Notes under the pieces: model-generated
Told to the model about the DNA's origin: nothing
Databases searched by the model: none
What the model saw: only the letters and a program-made list of their open reading frames with translations
Assembly (NCBI RefSeq): GCF_036182465.1
Contig: NZ_CP108081.1
Location: 1,550,001 to 1,614,000, forward strand
From: Streptomyces sp. NBC_00258
GTDB taxonomy: Bacteria > Actinomycetota > Actinomycetes > Streptomycetales > Streptomycetaceae
Reading direction: 5' to 3'
DNA: 64,000 nucleotides
Part shown: piece after piece, positions 16,927 through 25,256 of the stretch
How positions within the stretch are numbered: position 1 is the stretch's first letter
Layout: the number at the start of each line of letters is the position of its first letter
Translations under genes and position numbers: made by a program

Positions 16927-17721
16927 ATGCGCCTGGACCTCACAGGCCGGACCGCTCTGGTGACGGGATCCACCCAGGGCATCGGAGCCGCGATCGCGGC
17001 CGGACTCGCACGGGCCGGCGCCCGGGTCGGAGTCAACGGACGCGACCTGGGCAGGGTCGAGGAGTCCATCCAACAGCTCAAATCCGAAGTGCCGGACGGC
17101 GACTTCGTTCCGGTCGCCGCCGACGTCACGTCCGAGGCGGGCGCCGCCGGCGCCCGGGAGGCCCTGCCGGACGTCGACATCCTCATCAACAATCTCGGCA
17201 TCTTCGGCGCCAAGGACCCGATGGAGATCACGGATGACGAATGGCGTCGCTACTTCGAGGTGAACGTGCTGGCAGCTGTGCGTCTCACCCGCACCTACCT
17301 GCCGCGGATGATCGAACAGGGGTGGGGCCGCGTCCAATACATCGCCAGCGACTCCGCCGTGGTGATCCCCGCCGAGATGATCCACTATGGCGTGTCGAAG
17401 ACCGCCCTCCTCGCGGTCGGCCGCGGCTTCGCCAAGCAGGCCGCAGGGACCGGCGTCACCGTGAATTCCGTCATCGCCGGCCCTACCCATACCGCCGGCG
17501 TGGAGGATTTCGTCTACCAACTCGTCGACCGCGACCTGCCCTGGGACGAGGCACAGCGAGCCTTCATGCGACAACACCGCCCACAGTCGCTGCTGCAGCG
17601 CCTGATCGAACCCGAGGAGATCGCCAACATGGTGGTGTACCTGAGCTCCGACCTGGCGTCCGCGACCACGGGCGGCGCACTGCGGGTCGATGGCGGGTAC
17701 GTCGATTCCATCCTCCCCTGA
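16927..17721 (+). CDS. Short-chain dehydrogenase/reductase
   Basis: A 264-residue classical SDR. TGSTQGIG (residues 14-21) is the NAD(P) loop, INNLG the N-N-x-G strand, and Y154-x-x-x-K158 in IHYGVSKTALL with S141 or S143 forms the catalytic set. It contains the longer loop EDFVYQLVDRDLPWDEAQRA of the subgroup often annotated as 3-oxoacyl-ACP-reductase-like. ATG 16927 follows GGAAGGAAAG. It is a single gene; substrate unknown. The preceding intergenic stretch (16645-16926) shows no other gene. Confidence 0.88.
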   Translation: MRLDLTGRTALVTGSTQGIGAAIAAGLARAGARVGVNGRDLGRVEESIQQLKSEVPDGDFVPVAADVTSEAGAAGAREALPDVDILINNLGIFGAKDPMEITDDEWRRYFEVNVLAAVRLTRTYLPRMIEQGWGRVQYIASDSAVVIPAEMIHYGVSKTALLAVGRGFAKQAAGTGVTVNSVIAGPTHTAGVEDFVYQLVDRDLPWDEAQRAFMRQHRPQSLLQRLIEPEEIANMVVYLSSDLASATTGGALRVDGGYVDSILP

Positions 17722-17744
17722 GGTTGGCGTACATGCGGCAATGA

Positions 17745-17906
17745 ATGCTGCTCGTGATCGCTCTCCGGCTCGGCCTGCGCATGAGTGGCTGGCACGACGC
17801 AGCCCAGCTTGAGCACTTCCTGACGCACCTGGGCGTGGGAGCATCCGCCATGCTCTTCCGCTGCGCCGTCTGCGGCACCCAACTCGCCTACGTCGACGCC
17901 TCTTGG
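17745..17906 (+). pseudogene. C-terminal remnant of a CbrC/UPF0167-like protein gene
   Basis: The frame from 17745 includes LEHFLTHLGVGASAMLFRC and CAVCGTQLAYVDASW. This is the C-terminal zinc-ribbon-like end of CbrC-family proteins, which normally reads 'YLFRC..CG.hLAY.D'. It lacks the first two-thirds of the usual roughly 190-residue protein and runs on without its natural stop. Its start lies 24 bp after the SDR stop. Confidence 0.55.
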
Positions 17907-18412
17907 CTCAGCACTCGGCAGGGCAACCGCGAGAACCGCGCCGATCGCCCTCGAGAGTATCCGCGCCCAACTCCGTTCCACTGCCCAGGCGTTCATCGGC
18001 AAGGCCGGTCAGGTCAAGGTACGAGGGAAGGGCTCTCTTCGGACCTGGGGGGTAGTGCCATTACCCGGCACAGCACGCCCTCCCACCCCGACGGGCACGC
18101 TGATTGAATCAGCCTGACCGCCCGGCAACATCGGAACCACAGGACGCCCATCGCCCCACGAGCGTGGGCATCGCCCGAAGCCACGGACGTGGACCGACGC
18201 AGCCGGACGAAGCACCCAGGCGTTCATCTCGGGCGCGGTCGACTTCGGCCGCACGCAAGGCCGACCCCGTCGCGGTTCCGTCCGGACCAGGGCCAGGGCC
18301 AAGACCAGGACCAGGACCAGGACTCGACCAGAGGCAACAGGGTCTGTCTCTTCGTCACCGACCGAGATGCGTCGAGGGTGCTTTCAACAGACGACCACGA
18401 GGGATGTAGCCC
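17907..18412. other. Gene-free stretch with a hexamer minisatellite
   Basis: About 500 bp with no coding frame I would defend. It contains the GGACCA repeat tract at 18284-18323 and probably the promoter of the aldo/keto reductase gene, whose ribosome site (GAGGGATG) lies just before 18413. Confidence 0.5.
18284..18323. repeat. Tandem hexamer repeat GGACCA/GGGCCA
   Basis: Six to seven degenerate copies of a 6-bp unit (GGACCAGGGCCAGGGCC, then AAGACCAGGACCAGGACC) in a non-coding stretch 90 bp before the aldo/keto reductase start. This pattern changes length easily by slippage. Confidence 0.8.
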
Positions 18413-19618
18413 ATGCACGAACAGGACAGCGCGCCGAGCGGCAACTCGACCGGCCACGGCCGTCGCGGCTTCCTGAGCGCGGCCGCACTCGCAGCGACCT
18501 CGTTGGTGGCCGTGACGGGAGCCGCACCGGCGCAGGCCCATGCAGCATCGCCGGCCACGGGCACCGGGGCTCCCGTCCGCGGTCGCAATCACGTGACCGC
18601 GGCCATCACACAGTCCGGTCACCGCAGGCTCGGCTCCTTGAAGGTCTCCGGCATCGGCCTCGGCACGCAGACCATGCCGGGCAACCTTTACGGTCCGGTC
18701 ACCAGCCGCAAGGACATGGTCGCCCTCATCCGGACAGCCGTCGACCAGGGGGTGACCTTCTTCGACACGGCCGAGGCGTACGGGCCGTTCGAGTCGGAAC
18801 GGATCGTCGGCGACGCCCTCCGGCCCGTCCGCGACAAGGTGGTGATCGCGTCCAAGTTCGGCTGGGACATCGACCCGGACACCGGGGCACGCAACGGCCT
18901 GAACAGCCGCCCGGACCACATCCGCCGAGCCGTCGACGGCATGCTGAAGCGCCTCAGGACGGACCACATCGACCTGCTCTACCAGCACCGGGTCGATCCC
19001 ACCGTCCCGATCGAGGACGTCGCGGACACGGTGAAGGACCTCGTGGCCCAGGGCAAGGTGCTGCACTGGGGCCTCTCCGAGCCTGGTCTGCAGACCGTCC
19101 GCCGGGCCCACGCGATCCTGCCGCTCACCGCGATCCAGAACGAGTACTCCACGCTCTGGCGCGGACCGGAGGAGCAGGTCCTGCCGCTGTGTGAAGAACT
19201 CGGCATCGGCTTCGTGTGCTGGGCACCTCTGGGCATGGGCTTCACAACCGGCACGATGAGTCCGTACACCCGGTTCGCGGAGGGAGACCGCCGGACCGCG
19301 TTCCCCCGCAACAGCCGGGACAACCTGGCCGCCAACATGCCACTCGTGCAACTGCTCCAGGACTGGGCCGTACGCAAGGGCGCCACACCCGCCCAGATCG
19401 ACCTCGCCTGGCTGCTGGCCCAGAAGCCGTGGATCGTACCGATACCCAGCACCACCCGGCTGTCCCACCTCCTGGAGAACATCGGCGCCGAAGAAGTCCG
19501 CTTCAGCCCCGACGAACTCCAGGAGCTGAACTCCGCCGTCGCGCGCATCACCATCCATGGCGACCGCCTTCCGCCGGAGGCCCTCGCCATGACGGGTGTC
19601 GAAGCACCGCCCCGCTGA
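18413..19618 (+). CDS. Tat-exported aldo/keto reductase
   Basis: A 401-residue protein. It begins with a twin-arginine signal, GRRGFLSAAALAATSLVAV, with processing expected near AQAHA. The mature part is a full AKR barrel: FFDTAEAYG (catalytic D and Y), VVIASKFGWD (K) and LLYQHRVD (H). VPIPSTTRLSHLLEN is the C-terminal NADP-binding loop. Substrates of this AKR group are aldehydes and ketones. Export through Tat fits a folded cofactor-loaded enzyme, although AKRs are normally cytoplasmic. It is monocistronic. Confidence 0.85.
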   Translation: MHEQDSAPSGNSTGHGRRGFLSAAALAATSLVAVTGAAPAQAHAASPATGTGAPVRGRNHVTAAITQSGHRRLGSLKVSGIGLGTQTMPGNLYGPVTSRKDMVALIRTAVDQGVTFFDTAEAYGPFESERIVGDALRPVRDKVVIASKFGWDIDPDTGARNGLNSRPDHIRRAVDGMLKRLRTDHIDLLYQHRVDPTVPIEDVADTVKDLVAQGKVLHWGLSEPGLQTVRRAHAILPLTAIQNEYSTLWRGPEEQVLPLCEELGIGFVCWAPLGMGFTTGTMSPYTRFAEGDRRTAFPRNSRDNLAANMPLVQLLQDWAVRKGATPAQIDLAWLLAQKPWIVPIPSTTRLSHLLENIGAEEVRFSPDELQELNSAVARITIHGDRLPPEALAMTGVEAPPR

Positions 19619-19880
19619 CCGGCCGCGCGGGCATTCACTCCCCGTCCCCGGTCGCCAGCGTCATACCGGAGATCAGGCCCGCGATCGCGACCGGGACGAC
19701 AACAAGCAGCGGGGCACCGGCCATGGAAAGCCCCAGAACAGCCCGACCGCCACGAGCAGCATCGACGAGAACACCGCGATGAAGACGCCAGATCAGCACT
19801 TCCCGTTCTTCGTCCATGGACGGCATATATTGCAGTACAGCGCCAGCTGCGCCTGACCGACCCACCCTTGTGTCGAGGAG

Positions 19881-20666
19881 TCAGTTGTCGATCCTGTACA
19901 GGTTGGTCTGGCCGTTCGACGCGGTCAGGCCGCCGTCCACGGGAATGTGCACTCCATTGAGAAACCCGGCGTCGCGACCGGCGAGGAACGCGACGACGGC
20001 GGCCACCTCGGCCGGTTCCCCCGGCCGGCCCATGGGTACGCGATCCACGAAACGCCTGTGAAGCGCGGTTTCCTCGGCGAGCGCGTCGCGGATGAACTGG
20101 CTGCTGAGCGTCACGCCGGGGTGGACGGCATTGACCCGGATCTCCCGGCCGTGGTCCAGCGCCATCGCGTTGGTCAGGTTCGCCAGCGCGCCCTTGGTCG
20201 CGTTGTAGGCGGCCTGGCACCAGTCACCGCGCACGGCGCCCACGGATCCGACATTGACGATGCATCCACGTGCCGCTCGCAGGTGGGGCAGCGCGGCTCG
20301 CGAGGCGAAGAAGACGCCGTCGACGTTCGTACTCATCATGGTCCGGTAGTCGGCCATGTCGATCTCATCGACAGTGCCCGGAATCGCCACGCCCGCGTTG
20401 TTGACCAGTACGTCCAGGCGTCCGAACCGCTCAGCCACTCCGTTCATGACCGCGGTGATGGCCGCCAGGTCCGAGACGTCCCCCACCCAGGGATACATGT
20501 CCGCACCATCGGGGCCCTCTTGGACGGTCCGCCGCAGAGTCTCTTCGGTGCGGCCCACGAGCACGACGGTGTATCCATCGGTGGCGAACCGGTGCGCCGT
20601 CGCGGCTCCGAGGCCGGCACCGGCACCCGTGATGACTGCCACGCGGCTGGACTTCTCTTGGTTCAC
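19881..20666 (-). CDS. Short-chain dehydrogenase/reductase
   Basis: A 261-residue classical SDR starting at GTG 20666 (VNQEKSSRVAVITGAGAG). The NAD(P) loop is TGAGAGLG, then NNAGV, then YNATKGALANL with the catalytic Y-x-x-x-K and a preceding serine in NVGSVGAV. GVHIPVDGGLTAS closes the fold. It is transcribed away from the AraC-family gene at 20863, and the shared intergenic region carries a 19-bp direct repeat, so the AraC regulator may control it. The 262 bp after its stop (19619-19880) show no convincing gene. Confidence 0.88.
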   Translation of the reverse strand: MNQEKSSRVAVITGAGAGLGAATAHRFATDGYTVVLVGRTEETLRRTVQEGPDGADMYPWVGDVSDLAAITAVMNGVAERFGRLDVLVNNAGVAIPGTVDEIDMADYRTMMSTNVDGVFFASRAALPHLRAARGCIVNVGSVGAVRGDWCQAAYNATKGALANLTNAMALDHGREIRVNAVHPGVTLSSQFIRDALAEETALHRRFVDRVPMGRPGEPAEVAAVVAFLAGRDAGFLNGVHIPVDGGLTASNGQTNLYRIDN

Positions 20667-20694
20667 GAACTTCCCGTCCTTCGTCTGCGCCGGG

Positions 20695-20739
20695 CCCAGA
20701 ACAGCCCGGGTTTCGCCGGTCCCAGAACGGCCCGGGTTT
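20695..20739. promoter_or_regulatory. Direct repeat between divergent SDR and AraC genes
   Basis: CCCAGAACAGCCCGGGTTT (20695-20713) recurs as CCCAGAACGGCCCGGGTTT (20721-20739), with 18 of 19 bases identical and a 26-bp period. AraC-type regulators usually bind direct repeats, so this is a good candidate site for the neighbouring regulator (inference). Confidence 0.5.
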
Positions 20740-20862
20740 GCCTCTCGCTCCGAAGCCTAGGAATGCTGGCACTGCCCGCACTTGAACCAGTGCGGCATCC
20801 GCGCAGAACGTATGCGCCACACGACACGTTGGAGCAACGGACACGAAGGAGAGCGGCCTGCG

Positions 20863-21921
20863 ATGGACAGCACTGGAGCGGAGGCCGACGGGACACTCGG
20901 GGCGTTTTCCGTGGACTCCACCGTCCCGGGCGCCGTACCGCGAGGGTTCGACGCCTTCCTGCGCGAGTGGGAGACGCGGATCGGTGACGGCTTCCCACAG
21001 CCCACCTACAGCCCGGCCACGATCGCCGACTTCCGGGTCAGGAGCCGTGTCGCCAAGGTGCGTGACGTGGCGATCACCGATGTCCACGGCGTGTCGGCGA
21101 TCCGAACCGCGGGTACCCCGCGCGGCGTTGAGGATCAGGTGCGTATGTACGTGGTGCGGCGCGGAGCATGGACGTTGGGCGGCTCGCGTGATCGTGGCGA
21201 GCACACCGTTCCGGGCGGGCAGTTCCTCCTCCGGCATGTCGGGCGGCCGTCGCACTTCGAGACGGTGCCGCACACGACGGCCCAGGTCCTCGTCCTGCCC
21301 GCCGCGATGCTCAAACCCCTGCTGGGGAACAGGGTCATGACCGGGTCGGTGGACTCGGCAGAGGTACGCCTTCTCGCGGCCCACTCGAACATGGTCCACG
21401 CAACGATGGCCGACCTGAGTCCGGCCGGCGTGGATGCCGCCCACAGCAGCCTGATCGAGCTGGCCAAGGCGGTGGCGCTGCAGCGGTTCGACGACGTGGA
21501 GCCCCGGCTGGCCCCGGCGCTCGCCCAGGCCGCGAAGGACTTGGCGGACAGCCGGCTCGCCGATCCCGAACTCTCCCCGCCCCTGCTGGCGCGTCAACTC
21601 AACGTCTCCGTACGCACCTTGCAACGGGCCTTCGCCACGACGGGAGAGTCGGTGACCGCCTACATCCGCCACCGGCGTCTGGAAGAGGCCCGGCTCGCTC
21701 TCACCACACCATCGGGCCGACTGAGTGTCTCGGAACTGGCCGCCCACTGGCAGTTCGCCGACAGCAGCCACTTCATCCGGGCTTTCAAGAAACGCTACGG
21801 CCGGACACCCACCGAGTACGCCCGCTCCACCCGCTCGCCCCGCTCGACCGGGCCGACCGGGCCGACCGGGCCGACCGGGCCGACCGGGCCGACCGGGCCG
21901 ACCGGGCCGACCGGGAACTGA
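20863..21921 (+). CDS. AraC-family transcriptional regulator with a GPT-repeat tail
   Basis: A 352-residue regulator. The N-terminal two-thirds are a cupin-like AraC_binding_2 domain. The C-terminal two-helix DNA-binding domain contains PPLLARQLNVSVRTLQRAF and LAAHWQFADSSHFIRAFKKR, ending in the canonical GRTPTEYAR. After the HTH the protein carries seven Gly-Pro-Thr triplets from a 9-bp DNA repeat. AAGGAGAG precedes ATG 20863. It diverges from the SDR gene and is closely similar over its whole length to the regulator at 34762, except for this tail. Confidence 0.9.
   Translation: MDSTGAEADGTLGAFSVDSTVPGAVPRGFDAFLREWETRIGDGFPQPTYSPATIADFRVRSRVAKVRDVAITDVHGVSAIRTAGTPRGVEDQVRMYVVRRGAWTLGGSRDRGEHTVPGGQFLLRHVGRPSHFETVPHTTAQVLVLPAAMLKPLLGNRVMTGSVDSAEVRLLAAHSNMVHATMADLSPAGVDAAHSSLIELAKAVALQRFDDVEPRLAPALAQAAKDLADSRLADPELSPPLLARQLNVSVRTLQRAFATTGESVTAYIRHRRLEEARLALTTPSGRLSVSELAAHWQFADSSHFIRAFKKRYGRTPTEYARSTRSPRSTGPTGPTGPTGPTGPTGPTGPTGN
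21846..21915 (+). repeat. 9-bp tandem repeat encoding (Gly-Pro-Thr)n
   Basis: Seven perfect copies of GACCGGGCC plus a partial eighth inside the 3' end of the AraC-family gene. Translation gives a collagen-like G-P-T tail. Perfect copies at the DNA level point to recent slippage, so copy number probably varies between strains. Confidence 0.9.
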
Positions 21922-21975
21922 ACCGACTCCGACGGCCATCGACTGGCCCGCCAGTGAAAACCCCGCTCGCCGCCA

Positions 21976-22926
21976 TCAGGTCTCGCTGAAGGTCCGTCGG
22001 TAGGCGCCGGGAGTGGTGCCGAGATGTGCCCGGAACCGGCGGCGCAGGTTGACGGCCGAGGCGAGTCCGACCCTGGTGGCGATGGCTTCGACCGGTAGGT
22101 CGGTCCGCTCCAGCAGTACCCGTGCCGCGTCGAGGCGCCGGCCGAGCAGCCACTGTCCCGGGCTGGTGCCGAGCTGCTCGGTGAACCGCCGGGCGAGGGT
22201 CCGGCTGGACAGCCCGGCGTGCCCGGCGAGGCGGCCGAGGGTCAGTCGGGTGTCGAGCCGGGAGGTGGCCCACTCCAGCAGTGGCGACAATGACTCGTCC
22301 GCCCTGGCCGGTGCGGGCTGTGCGGCGTACTGGAGTTGACTGCCCTCCCGATGCGGCGGCAGAACCATGTTCCGGGCGATCTGGGCGGCGTATGCCGCGC
22401 CGTGGTCGGCACGTACCAGGTGCAGGCACAGGTCGATACCCGCGCCCGTTCCGGCGCTGGTCGCCACGTCGCCGTGGTCCACGAAGAGCACGTCCGGGTC
22501 CACCTGCACCTCGGGGAAGGCGGCGGCGAGTTGAGCGGTGCCGCGCCAGTGGGTGGTGGCGCGGCGGCCGTCGAGCAGTCCGGCCCGAGCCAGGACGAAC
22601 GCCCCCGTGCAGATGGCGACGATCCTCGCCCCGCGCCGGTGGGCGGCCCGCAGCGCCTCGGTGACGGTCGGCGGCACGGGTGTTCCGGGCGGCTGCCAGC
22701 CGGGGACGACCACGGTGTCCACCTCCTGCAAGGCAGTCAGCCCCGCGTCGACGAGCATCGTGTAGCCGACGGTGGTCTGCAGCGGTCCGGGGCGCTCGGC
22801 GCAGATCCGGAAGCTGTAGCGGGCCGGCACGTCCTGCAGCGCGGTGCCGAAGACCTCGGAGGCACAGGCGAGTTCGAAGGGCGACTGGGGCGGGTTGAGC
22901 AGGGCCACCACCCGGTGGAGGTTCAT
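21976..22926 (-). CDS. GlxA-family regulator (DJ-1/PfpI domain plus AraC HTH)
   Basis: A 316-residue protein. Residues 5-165 form a DJ-1/PfpI-like amidotransferase fold (TVVVPGWQPPGT, and IVAICTGAFVLARAGLLDGR with the nucleophile-elbow cysteine). The C-terminal AraC domain has LTLGRLAGHAGLSSRTLARR and the ending GTTPGAYRRTF. GlxA-type proteins regulate catabolic or stress genes, mostly without known ligands. It diverges from the alpha/beta hydrolase gene with 70 bp between the start codons, which makes that gene its most likely target. Confidence 0.9.
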   Translation of the reverse strand: MNLHRVVALLNPPQSPFELACASEVFGTALQDVPARYSFRICAERPGPLQTTVGYTMLVDAGLTALQEVDTVVVPGWQPPGTPVPPTVTEALRAAHRRGARIVAICTGAFVLARAGLLDGRRATTHWRGTAQLAAAFPEVQVDPDVLFVDHGDVATSAGTGAGIDLCLHLVRADHGAAYAAQIARNMVLPPHREGSQLQYAAQPAPARADESLSPLLEWATSRLDTRLTLGRLAGHAGLSSRTLARRFTEQLGTSPGQWLLGRRLDAARVLLERTDLPVEAIATRVGLASAVNLRRRFRAHLGTTPGAYRRTFSET

Positions 22927-22996
22927 GGCAGGAATGTACCCACGGGTGTCTTTCTGGACTCTCGGCCGGGAGGCCCGACCCGGTCACAGTGGTCCC

Positions 22997-23836
22997 ATGA
23001 GTGAAACCACCGGAACGGGTGTGTTGAGGACCGAGGTCCGGGTCGACGACGAAACGGCCAGCTGTCTGACCGTGGAGCAGGACGGCCCGGTCGTGTTGCT
23101 GCTGCACGGAACGTACTGGAGCCGGGTCTGGCTCCCGGTGCTGGGCCGCCTCGCCGAGGCAGGGCTGCGTCCCATTGCGGTCGATCTCCCCGGGCTGGGA
23201 CGCTCGGGAGGTGAGCTCACCCTGGAAACGGCCACGGTCCCGGCCCTCGCGGACTGGGTGGCGCGATTCGCGTCCGCGCTGAAGCTCTCCGGGCCGGTCG
23301 CGGTGGCGGGCCATGACATCGGCGGTGCCGTCGCCCAACATCTCCTTGTCCACGCTCAACTGGAGGTGTCCGGGCTGGCCTTGGTCAACTCGGTCCTCTA
23401 CGACTCCTGGCCCGCGCCCCACGTGGCCCGGTTCCGGGGCCCGGGGGTCGTCGCGGGGACCACCGCCGACGACGTTCTCGCCGCCCGCCGAGAGGCAGTG
23501 ACGGCGGCGCTGGCCGGCGCCGCCACCGAGGAGCGGATCGCGGACTATCTGGATCCGTGGACCGCTGTGCGGGTTCGCCGCTCCTGGATGGCCCTGGCGG
23601 GCGCGGCCGACAGCCGATACACCCTTGATCTCGTTCCCGCACTGAAGCGGTCCACGACGCCCAAGTTGCTGATCTGGGGCGAGGACGACGACTTCGAGAA
23701 GGTGGAGTACGCCGAGCGGTTCGCCTCGGAGATCCCGCAATCCACGCTCGTACGTATCCCGGATGCGGGGCACATCCCAACGGAGAACGCGCCCGGCCGG
23801 ATCGCCCGCGCGCTCATCGACTTCTTCACGGCGTAG
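22997..23836 (+). CDS. Alpha/beta hydrolase with aspartate nucleophile (epoxide hydrolase/dehalogenase type)
   Basis: A 279-residue hydrolase. LLLHGTYW supplies the oxyanion H-G and VAGHDIGGAVA carries the nucleophile elbow with Asp107 instead of Ser. LLIWGEDDDF supplies the acid region and DAGHIPTENAP the catalytic His. An Asp nucleophile is characteristic of epoxide hydrolases and haloalkane or haloacetate dehalogenases, not esterases. ATG 22997 has only a weak ribosome site. The divergent GlxA-type regulator suggests induction by its substrate. Confidence 0.85.
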   Translation: MSETTGTGVLRTEVRVDDETASCLTVEQDGPVVLLLHGTYWSRVWLPVLGRLAEAGLRPIAVDLPGLGRSGGELTLETATVPALADWVARFASALKLSGPVAVAGHDIGGAVAQHLLVHAQLEVSGLALVNSVLYDSWPAPHVARFRGPGVVAGTTADDVLAARREAVTAALAGAATEERIADYLDPWTAVRVRRSWMALAGAADSRYTLDLVPALKRSTTPKLLIWGEDDDFEKVEYAERFASEIPQSTLVRIPDAGHIPTENAPGRIARALIDFFTA

Positions 23837-24219
23837 AGGTCTCGATGGGCGGTATGCGAGCGGACCTCGGTTTCGACGGCGCGAGTGGGAGAGGAGTTCC
23901 GGCCGGGGATCCGCCGTGGGTCAGGATCTGGGTCCCGCCAAGCCCAGGAACGGGACCTCCGCCCGAAGATCACGGCACGTACGCTCATGTACATGGTTGA
24001 GCATCGAGTGGTTCCTGTTCAACCTCGACAAAAGCCACGCAGCCGTAACCGGGGGATGATTCCTCTTGGGGACAGGCCCGTTGGTCTGCCCGGACCGTGC
24101 TGCTGGAGCAAAGTGCTACTGGGCGCCCTGCTTGTCGCACGTTCGATCGCGCGCGGGACAGACCGGGCGGCCCCCAGATACCCAGGATCACCGCGACGCA
24201 AGCAGAGAGGGCATCGCCC
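23837..24219. other. Gene-free stretch
   Basis: About 380 bp downstream of the hydrolase. Short frames on both strands have poor codon usage and no family resemblance. I see no repeat, terminator or RNA structure that stands out. Confidence 0.4.
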
Positions 24220-24633
24220 ATGGGCCGGTCAACGATCTCGACTCCCCTGCCGCGCGACACGAACGTACTGTCCATCGGGCTGCACCCGAGTGCGCTCGAC
24301 TACAGCCGGATGCCCGACGGGCTCGACGAGGCGGTGCTTGCCGCGCGGATAGAGGCCGGGAACGCGACGCTGCGTGAGGCGGGGTTCGAAGTCGTCCCGT
24401 GCCTTGTCGGCACCTCCCCGGACCAAGCAGAAGCAACCGTCCGGGAGCATCTCCAAGAGCGCGCGTTCGGCTTGGCGATGATCGGCGGTGGGGTACGTAT
24501 GCTCCCGGAAAACACCCTGCTGTTCGAGCGGTTGGTCAACGTCCTCACCGAGGCGTCGCCGGGGATCCGGCTGTGTTTCAACACAGATCCGGTGAACACG
24601 GTGGAGGCGCTGCGGCGGTGGATCCGGACGTAA
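24220..24633 (+). CDS. Conserved hypothetical protein (small alpha/beta fold)
   Basis: A 137-residue soluble protein. It shows alternating strands and helices: NVLSIGLHPSALDYSRMP, EVVPCLVGTSPDQAEATV, GLAMIGGGVRMLPENTLLFE and IRLCFNTDPVNTVEALRRW. The pattern resembles a small Rossmann-like domain that Streptomyces encode in several copies next to regulators, with no assigned function. ATG 24220 follows GAGAGG. Codon usage (G/C in third positions) supports a real gene. I recognise no catalytic motif. Confidence 0.65.
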   Translation: MGRSTISTPLPRDTNVLSIGLHPSALDYSRMPDGLDEAVLAARIEAGNATLREAGFEVVPCLVGTSPDQAEATVREHLQERAFGLAMIGGGVRMLPENTLLFERLVNVLTEASPGIRLCFNTDPVNTVEALRRWIRT

Positions 24634-24649
24634 GCGTGACTGAGGAGCC

Positions 24650-24832
24650 GTCCGCGAAGCCTCGCGCCCAACGGATGGCCGCGGCCTTCTCGTAGCGGCC
24701 GGCGATGCCTCGCCCGAGCTTCGAGTGGTTGATGCAGCGTTCGACGGTCTTCAGCGCAGTGAACACCCGCTCTCTCGGCGTCCGGTCCGGGAGCAGCGGC
24801 TCGGTCCGCGCCGACTGCGCATCAGTCGACGG
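24650..24832 (-). pseudogene. Internally deleted IS5-like transposase remnant
   Basis: On the reverse strand one frame reads DAQSARTEPLLPDRTPRE, the N-terminal motif of IS5-family transposases (normally 'DAQWARIEPLLPDRTP'). It is followed at once by LKTVERCINHSKLGRGIAGR and YEKAA, the C-terminal DDE-domain helix around the catalytic glutamate ('VVERCFNRLK..RGIA.RYDK'). About 200 central residues are missing, including the two aspartates. I could not find the terminal inverted repeats. Confidence 0.65.
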
Positions 24833-25256
24833 CACATCCGACCCAACCGGGGAGGCAGCCCGGCCGTCATGCCTAACGGGTACGGGATCACGAGTCAGGA
24901 ACCGGCCGGTAGGCAGACCATCGGGCAGGTTGAACATGGCCGCAACGTAGACCGCGGTACTGACAGCGCAGCCACCTGCGGCACCAAGCGACTCCGCTCG
25001 CAATGATCCAGACGAAACTGTCTGGCCGCGTTGCTCCGTTGTCCTGAACTCGGCGCGGGTTCCTGACATCTGTCAGGGACCGTTGGGGCGGGCGGCCCTC
25101 TAGGTTGCGATGGGCACCACCTCTGTCGGTCCGGGACAGCCCGACCTCGCAGAGGGCCCCTCCGCACGTGCTCCCGTCGGTCGACTGTCGGTCGCCACGA
25201 CCGGCATCCACCCGTCCTCACACCCACCCTCGACACCCAGAGGAGCAATCGAACCC
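24833..25256. other. Gene-free upstream region of the small secreted protein
   Basis: About 420 bp without a gene. It holds the palindrome at 25062-25077 and the ribosome site AGAGGAG before ATG 25257. The promoter of the secreted-protein gene should lie here. Confidence 0.45.
25062..25077. promoter_or_regulatory. Perfect palindrome upstream of the small secreted protein gene
   Basis: CCTGACATCTGTCAGG is a 7-2-7 inverted repeat 180 bp before the secreted-protein start. It has the size and symmetry of a response-regulator or repressor site. With so short a loop it is unlikely to be a terminator. Confidence 0.45.

Noticed and set aside
21846..21915. Regular repeats considered as a CRISPR array
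   Set aside because: The units are contiguous 9-mers without spacers and encode the protein tail. No cas genes are present.
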